Under the pieces are notes generated by a model. That model did not search any database. It saw only the letters and a list, made by a program, of their open reading frames with translations, and was not told where the DNA came from. This document shows positions 1-5,393 of a stretch of DNA of 5,544 bases, in pieces. A program made the position numbers and the translations under genes. Every line of letters begins with the position of its first letter. Position 1 is the first letter of the stretch. Source of the stretch: Methanosarcinales archaeon (GTDB lineage Archaea > Halobacteriota > Methanosarcinia > Methanosarcinales > Methanocomedenaceae); assembly GCA_030638625.1 (NCBI GenBank), contig DAOWEE010000007.1:1-5544 (forward strand), read 5' to 3'.

Positions 1-372
1 AAAATACATCTGTAATGTTTTAGTACTATAAAGTCCGTCAATTTCACTACTCATCAATTGTTTCACTGTAGTAATATTGCCGGACAGCTGTTCATGCCAG
101 GGCTGGAATGCAGTATATGTAATATAATCCACATCAACAAACGTGGCTGATGTGACATTCGGGGTTGACATCTGCAAACCATCGGTTATGGAATTAAAAT
201 TATGGAATACCTGCTCTCCACCAACATTGAAATATTCTTCAGTTACCGTATTGATGGATTGAATATTTCCATTATTTGAACCGTCATCTCCTATAAAATA
301 AAGCACTGAAGAGAGCACCATAGATATTATCATAAAAGCGGCTATGATCTGTGTACCAGTTTTTGGATTCAT
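1..372 (-). CDS. Membrane-anchored or secreted protein of unknown function (partial; C-terminus beyond window edge)
   Basis: I do not recognise this protein. The reading frame is open from ATG at 372-370 to the window edge, giving 124 residues without a stop. It begins MNPKTGTQ, followed by a hydrophobic stretch at about residues 8-27 (IIAAFMIISMVLSSVLYFIG) that reads as a signal peptide or N-terminal anchor. The rest is polar and rich in N, S and T, with two N-glycosylation sequons (N72-V-T and N99-I-T), which fits an exported domain outside the archaeal membrane. A short AGGT (378-381) lies 5 nt before the ATG as a plausible ribosome binding site. It is transcribed divergently from trpD and shares the 136-bp intergenic region. 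Codon use is A/T-rich compared with the trp genes. The N-terminus resembles a type IV pilin-like signal only loosely: K4-T5-G6 does not place a charged residue at -2. That it is a real exported protein is fairly sure; its role is unknown. Confidence 0.75.
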   Translation of the reverse strand, partial: MNPKTGTQIIAAFMIISMVLSSVLYFIGDDGSNNGNIQSINTVTEEYFNVGGEQVFHNFNSITDGLQMSTPNVTSATFVDVDYITYTAFQPWHEQLSGNITTVKQLMSSEIDGLYSTKTLQMYF

Positions 373-414
373 TTAGGACCTGTCCTTTTGTTAACTTTCA
401 TTAATTCAAAAGCA

Positions 415-427
415 TATCTTATAACTG
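415..427 (-). promoter_or_regulatory. Candidate TATA box for the divergent exported-protein gene
   Basis: Read on the minus strand this stretch contains AGTTATAAGATAT, an A/T-rich TATA-like element about 45-50 nt before the ATG at 372. With the usual archaeal spacing of about 25 nt from TATA to transcript start, transcription would begin near 395 and leave a leader of about 20 nt that includes the AGGT ribosome binding site. The region is A/T-rich overall, so the exact box is uncertain. Confidence 0.4.
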
Positions 428-436
428 TTTTGATGT

Positions 437-453
437 CATAAAGTATAAATATA
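437..453 (+). promoter_or_regulatory. Archaeal BRE/TATA promoter of the trp operon
   Basis: CATAAA at 437-442 fits the archaeal TFB-recognition element consensus SRWAAW. It is followed by the TATA box TATAAATATA at 444-453. With a normal archaeal TATA-to-start spacing, transcription should begin near 470-478, about 30-40 nt before the trpD start codon. So short a leader leaves no room for a tryptophan-codon leader peptide or an attenuator, so control by a DNA-binding repressor is the more likely mode. Confidence 0.7.
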
Positions 454-454
454 G

Positions 455-490
455 TGTACGCATCCATACACCAATGTACAAAAATATACA
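455..490 (+). promoter_or_regulatory. Array of four TRP-box-like hexamers at exact 10-bp spacing (putative trp operator)
   Basis: Directly after the TATA box come four hexamers: TGTACG (455-460), CATACA (465-470), TGTACA (475-480) and TATACA (485-490). All share the core NRTACR and start exactly 10 bp apart, so they lie on one face of the helix. TGTACA is the TRP-box sequence described for TrpY, the tryptophan-responsive repressor of the Methanothermobacter trp operon. Here the array covers the expected transcript start and leader, where bound protein would block TFB/RNA polymerase entry. The repeats are seen directly; that a TrpY-type protein binds them is inference, and no trpY gene is in the window. 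Confidence 0.6.
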
Positions 491-496
491 TTATCC

Positions 497-502
497 AGGT
501 GA
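497..502 (+). promoter_or_regulatory. Ribosome binding site of trpD
   Basis: AGGTGA, a perfect match to the archaeal anti-Shine-Dalgarno complement, sits 6 nt before the ATG at 509 and fixes the trpD start. Confidence 0.8.
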
Positions 503-508
503 TTCAAT

Positions 509-1537
509 ATGCAGGATTTTATTAATAAAATAACATCAGGACACGACCTGACCTCAGACGAAGCCGAATCTGCCATTGGCAGTATCTTTGCTGATGCCAC
601 TGATGCCCAGATTGGCGCATTCCTCATTGGCCTAAAGATGAAAGGCGAATCGTCCCAGGAGATAGCCGGATTGGCCAGGGGCATGAAAAAAGCAGCCAAT
701 ACCATCAGCCCAAAAGTCAACGGCACGCTGGTGGATACCTGCGGCACGGGCGGGGATTCATCCCATACCATCAATGTGAGTACGGCTTCTGCCATTGTAA
801 CCTCAGCGGCAGGAGTACCTGTGGCCAAGCACGGCAACTATTCCATTACTTCAAAATCGGGCAGTGCGGACGTATTAAAAGAACTGGGTGTGAGTATCGA
901 CCTGCCTCCTGAAAAAGTTGAACAGTCGATTGAGCAAGCAGGGATAGGCTTCATGCTGGCCCCCGTGTTCCACCCGTCCATGAAGCGTGTGGGAGGACCC
1001 AGAAAGGAATTGGGCGTCCGTACCGTGTTCAACATCCTGGGACCGCTGACAAACCCTGCAAATGCCAAAGCCCAGGTGATAGGGGTGTTTGATGAGTCCC
1101 TCTGTATTACCATGGCAAATGTGCTCAACTTACTGGGCACAAAACGTGCATTTGTGGTTCACGGCAGTGGCCTTGATGAGATATCCAACCTAGACCAAAC
1201 CACAGTGGCTGAATTGAATCGTGGTAAAGTGGAGACATATTCGCTGACGCCTGAAGAACTGGGAATCAAGAGAGCGGAAATGCCTGATATCAAGGGCGGG
1301 ACTCCGCAGGAAAATGCCGCTGATATTGTGAAAATATTGAAAGGGCAAAAAGGGGCTAAACGCGACATTGTTGTCATGAACTCTGCAGCCGCGCTTGTTG
1401 TAGGTGAAAAGGCTGATGACTTGAAAGATGGTGTGGAACTGGCACAGCAGACCATAGATAATGGTGCAGGACTGGATAAGCTCAAGAGTTTCGTGAAAAT
1501 TGCCGGTGAACCTGCCCAGTTAAATAAATATCTGTGA
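509..1537 (+). CDS. trpD: Anthranilate phosphoribosyltransferase (TrpD)
   Basis: Transfers phosphoribosyl from PRPP to anthranilate, giving N-(5-phosphoribosyl)anthranilate, the second step of tryptophan synthesis; cytoplasmic. The 342-residue length is normal for the family. Residues 1-65 form the helical N-terminal part. The glycine-rich PRPP loop CGTGGDSSHTINVST is at 78-92, KHGN at 107-110 and GSADVL at 118-123. The anthranilate-site segment with R165 leads into RTVFNILGPLTNP (171-183). The acidic metal-binding pair of HGSGLDE is D223/E224, and the C-terminal NSAAAL is at 291-296. All key residues are present. The loop has I where many bacterial enzymes have F (TINVST rather than TFNIST), which I take as an archaeal variant. 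The AGGTGA at 497-502 supports the start. It is the first gene of trpDFEG; its stop is 6 nt before trpF. It contains no tryptophan residue. Confidence 0.97.
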   Translation: MQDFINKITSGHDLTSDEAESAIGSIFADATDAQIGAFLIGLKMKGESSQEIAGLARGMKKAANTISPKVNGTLVDTCGTGGDSSHTINVSTASAIVTSAAGVPVAKHGNYSITSKSGSADVLKELGVSIDLPPEKVEQSIEQAGIGFMLAPVFHPSMKRVGGPRKELGVRTVFNILGPLTNPANAKAQVIGVFDESLCITMANVLNLLGTKRAFVVHGSGLDEISNLDQTTVAELNRGKVETYSLTPEELGIKRAEMPDIKGGTPQENAADIVKILKGQKGAKRDIVVMNSAAALVVGEKADDLKDGVELAQQTIDNGAGLDKLKSFVKIAGEPAQLNKYL

Positions 1538-1543
1538 GCACTC

Positions 1544-2245
1544 ATGTATAAAACAGCAGGCAGCCAGATGTTACACACCAGTCTTCCATTTCCCAGGATT
1601 AAGATTTGCGGCATTAAGGATATGGATTCTGTCCGTATGGCGGTACGCTACGGCGCGGACGCCGTTGGATTCATTACCGAAGTTCCGGTCAATACGCCAC
1701 GCAAGGTCGATAGGCAGATTGCCAGGGACCTTGTGGCCGGGACTCCACCTTTTGTTACTACTGTTATGGTATGTATGCCGGATGACCTGGAACAGGCACT
1801 GGAATTGATAGAGTATGTGCGGCCTGATGTGGTACAGGTTCATAGTTCCATGGCCGTTGAAGACCTGCAGGGAATAAAAGAATCGGGTCGCTTGAAACTC
1901 ATAGCAACTGTGCATATCGACCGGGACACTGATGTTGAGGATACACTTGCATACATATCACAACTGGAACACACTGCCGATGCCATACTTCTGGACACAA
2001 AAGTAGATGGCAAAACAGGGGGTACGGGAGCAGTTCATGACTGGACCATAAGCCAGGCCATAACTGCAGGCTCACCATTGCCAGTCATGTTGGCAGGCGG
2101 CCTGAAACCCGAAAATGTGGCCGAAGCTGTAAAAACTGTCAGACCTTATGCAGTGGATACGGCATCTGGTGTCGAGACTGGCGGCAGTAAAGACGAGGAC
2201 AAGGTAAAGACATTTATCCAACAGGTACACGGGGCATTATTATGA
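1544..2245 (+). CDS. trpF: Phosphoribosylanthranilate isomerase (TrpF)
   Basis: Catalyses the Amadori rearrangement of phosphoribosylanthranilate to CdRP, the third step of the pathway; a single (beta/alpha)8 barrel in the cytoplasm. The 233 residues show RIKICGIK with catalytic Cys22, VGFITEVPV with TPRK (residues 42-54), VVQVH (96-100), AILLDTK with catalytic Asp151, phosphate-binding GGTG (159-162), AGGLKPENV (184-192) and VDTASGVET (204-212). The ITEVPV segment in place of the bacterial form with SPR directly after strand 2 looks archaeal. Two starts are possible: ATG 1544, with GTGAG (1534-1538) overlapping the trpD stop, and ATG 1568, with CAGG upstream. Family members usually have only a few residues before KICG, so the later start, which leaves 13 residues before it, is a real alternative. 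The stop overlaps the trpE start as ATGA, implying translational coupling. Confidence 0.95.
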   Translation: MYKTAGSQMLHTSLPFPRIKICGIKDMDSVRMAVRYGADAVGFITEVPVNTPRKVDRQIARDLVAGTPPFVTTVMVCMPDDLEQALELIEYVRPDVVQVHSSMAVEDLQGIKESGRLKLIATVHIDRDTDVEDTLAYISQLEHTADAILLDTKVDGKTGGTGAVHDWTISQAITAGSPLPVMLAGGLKPENVAEAVKTVRPYAVDTASGVETGGSKDEDKVKTFIQQVHGALL

Positions 2246-3825
2246 ATGATATTCAGCTTGATCTGACCCAAACCGAGTTCTGCAATCTGGTCGCAGAGCG
2301 CAGACCCGCCATCATCCAGATGGGTGCTAAGACCGTTGCTGGATGCAAACCCTTTGAACTGTACCATGCTTTAAGGGAAAACAATGGCAAAGCCTGCAAG
2401 TATTCCTATTTACTGGAATCTGTGGAAAAGGAACAGCGTCATGCCCGTTTCTCCTTTGTAGGGGCTGACCCGGATGCAGTGGTCACGGTAAAGGACAGAG
2501 TGGTAACACTGGAATATCCAAAACTCACACCTCTGATAAAGCATGTTTCAAATAACCTGAACAGTGTGTGTGATGCCGGGGTGCAAAAAAATCGTTTGAC
2601 CGGACAAATTAAGCAAGGTTTTGATACACTGGATGCGATAAGGGCAGCATTCCCTGCAAACGGTGCCGTGCTTTTGAACAACACAACTTTTGACAGGCAG
2701 ACTTTCCTCGGAGGGGCTATTGGTTTCAACTCCTATGACTTGATACACGACTGCTGGATGGACAAAGCATCGGCGCACACGTCCGGGTTCCCTGATGCCC
2801 AGTTCGCACTGGTAAGCAGGACAGTGGTGTTCGACCACCTGACCGACACAATACATGTGGTCATGACGCCGTTCATTGGCGAGGAAGATGATGCCGCGTC
2901 CGTTTATGCACAAGCAAAGGACGATGCCCGAAAACTCCTGAATGTCATTGAAGCGGCAGAGCATATTGGTATTTCCAATAGTCTGCAAACTTCTGTGACA
3001 GGGGATATGGCCTGCAATATGGACCAGCAGCATTACGAAGAAGCTGTAAGGCGTTCCCGGCAGCATATCATTGACGGAGATGTCTTCCAGGTAGTGATAT
3101 CACGGCGATATGAGCTGGATATTAAGCAGACCCCTATGGAGTTCTACCGAAAATTGAGGGACGTGAACCCCAGTCCATACATGTACCTGTTCGAGTTCGA
3201 TGATACAGGAATTATCGGTGCCAGTCCGGAAACGCTGTTGACCGTGCATGACGGCAAGGTCATCACCAACCCGATTGCAGGTACCTGCCCCAGAGGAGCC
3301 ACACCTGAGGAGGATGAAAAGCTGGCAAAGGAGATGCTGTGCGATGAGAAGGAGCGTGCAGAGCATGTAATGCTGGTTGACCTGGGACGTAATGATGTCA
3401 GAATGGTAAGCATGCCCGGCACGGTGAAGGTGGAGGATTTCATGAGCGTGCTGAAGTATTCTCATGTGCAGCACATAGAGAGTACGGTAACCGGACTATT
3501 GCGGGATGAGTGCGACCAGTTCGATGCCACGCGTGCCATTTTCCCGGCCGGCACCCTGTCAGGTGCACCTAAAATCCGGGCAATGGAAATCATTGACGAA
3601 CTGGAAACTTCTGCCAGGGGTCCTTACGGCGGCGGTGTGGGTTATTATTCACTGAATGGGGATGCTGATTTTGCCATCGTCATTCGCACGGTTATAATGA
3701 AAGGCGGGAAAGCATACATCCAGGCGGGTGCCGGGATTGTGGCTGATTCGGACCCTACGTATGAGTATGACGAGACCGAGCGGAAGATGGCTGCCATGAT
3801 AAAGGCGCTGGGGGGTAGCACATGA
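2242..3825 (+). CDS. trpE: Anthranilate synthase component I (TrpE)
   Basis: Converts chorismate and ammonia (supplied by TrpG) to anthranilate and pyruvate, the committed step. The 527 residues carry an N-terminal regulatory domain with LLES at 57-60, the tryptophan feedback-binding motif, followed by RFSFVG. The C-terminal chorismate-binding domain has DGDVFQVVISRR (278-289), NPSPYMY (309-315), GASPE (326-330), PIAGTCPRG (344-352), EHVMLVDLGRND (374-385, Mg/chorismate site), FPAGTLSGAPK (434-444), GPYGGGVGYYS (460-470) and QAGAGIVADSDP (494-505). Ala346 of PIAGT, where aminodeoxychorismate synthase (PabB) has Lys, and the LLES motif favour TrpE over PabB. Cys349 stands where bacterial enzymes commonly have Arg (PIAGTRPRG). 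The start overlaps the trpF stop and the stop overlaps the trpG start (both ATGA), which fits equal production of the TrpE and TrpG subunits. Confidence 0.96.
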   Translation: MNDIQLDLTQTEFCNLVAERRPAIIQMGAKTVAGCKPFELYHALRENNGKACKYSYLLESVEKEQRHARFSFVGADPDAVVTVKDRVVTLEYPKLTPLIKHVSNNLNSVCDAGVQKNRLTGQIKQGFDTLDAIRAAFPANGAVLLNNTTFDRQTFLGGAIGFNSYDLIHDCWMDKASAHTSGFPDAQFALVSRTVVFDHLTDTIHVVMTPFIGEEDDAASVYAQAKDDARKLLNVIEAAEHIGISNSLQTSVTGDMACNMDQQHYEEAVRRSRQHIIDGDVFQVVISRRYELDIKQTPMEFYRKLRDVNPSPYMYLFEFDDTGIIGASPETLLTVHDGKVITNPIAGTCPRGATPEEDEKLAKEMLCDEKERAEHVMLVDLGRNDVRMVSMPGTVKVEDFMSVLKYSHVQHIESTVTGLLRDECDQFDATRAIFPAGTLSGAPKIRAMEIIDELETSARGPYGGGVGYYSLNGDADFAIVIRTVIMKGGKAYIQAGAGIVADSDPTYEYDETERKMAAMIKALGGST

Positions 3826-4412
3826 AGGTACTGTTCGTGAACAATAAGGATTCCTTTGTCTGGAACCTTGTGGATTATGTGTCGGTTTTTGAACCTGATA
3901 CCATGGTGGTGCCCAATACCATTACCCTGGATGAGGTCCGCCGGATTGGCCCGGATGCAATAGTAATCTCACCGGGCCCGGGTAATCCCCATAACCCTGT
4001 CGATATCGGTAACTGTATTGATATTATCAGGACATTCGGGCCCCATACTCCTGTATTAGGTGTGTGCCTTGGTCACCAGGCCATTGCGGCTGCTTATGGT
4101 GCAAAGGTGATACATTCGCCGGGTGGCCCGGTACACGGTAAAACCTCTGAGATAACCCACTGCCAGAGCGGGATATATGTGGAGCTGCCCCCGACCATAG
4201 TGGGAGGCAGGTATCATTCCCTGGTAGTGGATGAGGAAAGCCTGCCTGATGTGCTGGAAGTTACTGCAAGAACCAGGGATGGTATCATCATGGGGCTGCG
4301 GCACAGGGAGTATCCTGTGGAGGGTATGCAGTTCCATCCCGAGTCTGTGTTGACAGAAGTAGGGATGAAGATTATCGAGAACTTTTTAGGAATGGCTGGC
4401 AGGACAGCGTGA
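3822..4412 (+). CDS. trpG: Anthranilate synthase component II, glutamine amidotransferase (TrpG)
   Basis: Class I glutamine amidotransferase that releases ammonia from glutamine and passes it to TrpE. The 196 residues are the usual length for a stand-alone subunit. Visible are the N-terminal NNKDSFVWNLVDY (7-19), the oxyanion/glutamine-site PGPGNP (51-56), nucleophile elbow GVCLGHQ with Cys82, HGKTS (105-109), YHSL (131-134) and GMQFHPES with His172 and Glu174 completing the triad. A GGGGGT run (3811-3816) lies 5 nt before the ATG. Placement beside trpE and the LFVNNKDSF start support TrpG over PabA, although in some organisms one subunit serves both pathways; no pabB is seen here. It is the last gene of the operon: the next gene is convergent, and its stop lies 21 nt away. 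Confidence 0.96.
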   Translation: MKVLFVNNKDSFVWNLVDYVSVFEPDTMVVPNTITLDEVRRIGPDAIVISPGPGNPHNPVDIGNCIDIIRTFGPHTPVLGVCLGHQAIAAAYGAKVIHSPGGPVHGKTSEITHCQSGIYVELPPTIVGGRYHSLVVDEESLPDVLEVTARTRDGIIMGLRHREYPVEGMQFHPESVLTEVGMKIIENFLGMAGRTA

Positions 4413-4429
4413 GGTGAAAATTTTCACCT
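4412..4429. terminator. Perfect 18-bp palindrome between convergent genes (possible bidirectional terminator)
   Basis: AGGTGAAAATTTTCACCT is a perfect inverted repeat that begins on the last base of the trpG stop and ends 4 nt before the stop of the convergent ATPase gene. As RNA it can fold into a hairpin from either strand, with a U-run in its centre. There is no long U tract after it on either strand, so it is not a classic intrinsic terminator. It could instead be a protein-binding site. The position suggests insulation of the two transcripts. Confidence 0.45.
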
Positions 4430-4433
4430 AACT

Positions 4434-5303
4434 TTATCTCGAACTTACAAAATGTTTCTCGAATGTCACTTTAAGACCAGCAGGACTTTTAATTTCAATA
4501 CCATTGTCTGAAAAAATAAACTGATAAGGAATTTCATTGATTTTTGTTAATCGCATTTTCTGGACCTCAATTAAATAGTCCTTTTGCACATCCAACTCAT
4601 GCATCAATTTTTTATCAAAGAAAAGAATGCCATCAGCCATAAAATCAAAATCATCATATTCCTTTACATCAAGACCATATTTTTTTTCAGTGATAGCAAG
4701 ACATGTAATTTTTTTATCTTTAATCACCTTTACAATATTACGCCATTGTGAAGATTTTCTTATCTCAGTGATATCAGTATAAATATTCAGCGAATCAAAA
4801 ACAATTCGTTTTGGCTTAAATGTTTCAATAATCTCAATAATTTCCTCAGTTGAGAGCATAGTAAATCCGAATATCTCCAGATATCCTTTTTGCAAATATT
4901 CTCCAATATTCCATCCATAACGAATGGACTGCTTGATAAGTTGCTCGACCTTCTCCTCGAAAGAGAAAAAAATGCATTTTTCGTGGTTCATCATCCCTTC
5001 AAGCAAAAATTGCATGGAAAATGTGGTCTTACCGGTACCTGGTGTACCTGTTACTGCTACTATAAATCCTTCAGGTATACCTCCCTCTACAAGTTCATCA
5101 AAACCAAATATTCCCGTTCTTACCCTTTTAATTGCCCGACTCATACTCTGGGTATCGATTTTTTCTTTAAAGCGGAGTTTATCCATACCCAAAAGTGCAT
5201 GCTCCAGGACGACATTCTTTGCACCCATCTCCTGCTCATACCGTTCCAGTATACTCATGGCCTCTGCACTCAAAGTCGTATGGATTGGCTGTTTACTGCG
5301 CAT
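4434..5303 (-). CDS. RHH-KaiC protein: KaiC/RadA-like ATPase with N-terminal ribbon-helix-helix domain
   Basis: The protein is 289 residues from ATG 5303-5301. Residues 5-45 fit a ribbon-helix-helix DNA-binding domain: strand IHTTLS, helix AEAMSILERYEQEMG, turn, then helix KNVVLEHALLGMD. From about residue 58 comes a single KaiC-type RecA-fold ATPase domain: GIFGFDELVEGGIPEG (64-79), Walker A GTPGTGKTT (86-94), SFEEK with the usual catalytic acidic pair (114-118), Walker B RIVFDSL (166-172), and a C-terminal EVQKMRLTKIN segment (246-256) typical of the family. It therefore likely binds ATP, oligomerises and contacts DNA; its target is unknown. The start is chosen because GGTGA (5311-5315) lies 7 nt upstream; a longer frame exists only from a TTG at 5429 and would run through the promoter. 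It is strikingly A/T-rich beside the trp genes. Convergent with trpG; no functional link to tryptophan is visible. Confidence 0.85.
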   Translation of the reverse strand: MRSKQPIHTTLSAEAMSILERYEQEMGAKNVVLEHALLGMDKLRFKEKIDTQSMSRAIKRVRTGIFGFDELVEGGIPEGFIVAVTGTPGTGKTTFSMQFLLEGMMNHEKCIFFSFEEKVEQLIKQSIRYGWNIGEYLQKGYLEIFGFTMLSTEEIIEIIETFKPKRIVFDSLNIYTDITEIRKSSQWRNIVKVIKDKKITCLAITEKKYGLDVKEYDDFDFMADGILFFDKKLMHELDVQKDYLIEVQKMRLTKINEIPYQFIFSDNGIEIKSPAGLKVTFEKHFVSSR

Positions 5304-5310
5304 ACTGCAT

Positions 5311-5315
5311 TCACC
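5311..5315 (-). promoter_or_regulatory. Ribosome binding site deciding the ATPase start
   Basis: On the minus strand GGTGA lies 7 nt before the ATG at 5303. It supports the 289-residue protein over the 331-residue version that would start at a TTG 126 nt further upstream. Confidence 0.75.
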
Positions 5316-5347
5316 AACTGAGCTTATATTAACCCCTTGTTTGACAG

Positions 5348-5358
5348 TTATAATTAAT
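5348..5358 (-). promoter_or_regulatory. Candidate TATA box of the RHH-KaiC gene
   Basis: Minus-strand ATTAATTATAA is a TATA-like element. At normal archaeal spacing it would start transcription near 5328, giving a leader of about 25 nt that contains the GGTGA site. A second A/T element, TTAATATAAG (5323-5332), is closer, but it would start transcription almost at the ATG and exclude the ribosome binding site, so I prefer the upstream one. Confidence 0.45.
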
Positions 5359-5374
5359 ACAAGTGTTCTTAGTT

Positions 5375-5393
5375 TGTTTGATGTGATCAAACA
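5375..5393. promoter_or_regulatory. 19-bp dyad upstream of the RHH-KaiC promoter (putative operator)
   Basis: TGTTTGAT and ATCAAACA form 8-bp perfect inverted arms around GTG. The dyad lies about 17 bp upstream of the candidate TATA box of the ATPase gene, outside any well-supported coding region. The size and symmetry suit a dimeric regulator, which could be the RHH protein itself (autoregulation) or another factor. The dyad is seen directly; its function is inferred. Confidence 0.45.

Noticed and set aside
376..385. Inverted repeat GGAC-CT-GTCC before the exported-protein gene
   Set aside because: Four-base arms are too short to claim an operator; part of it is explained as the ribosome binding site.
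454..508. Attenuator or Trp leader peptide in the trp leader
   Set aside because: The expected leader is about 30-40 nt and contains no start codon followed by Trp codons and no strong alternative hairpins.
2548..3474. Minus-strand open frames inside trpE
   Set aside because: They are antisense to the conserved TrpE frame, rich in His and Cys from complementary codons, and have no recognisable domain.
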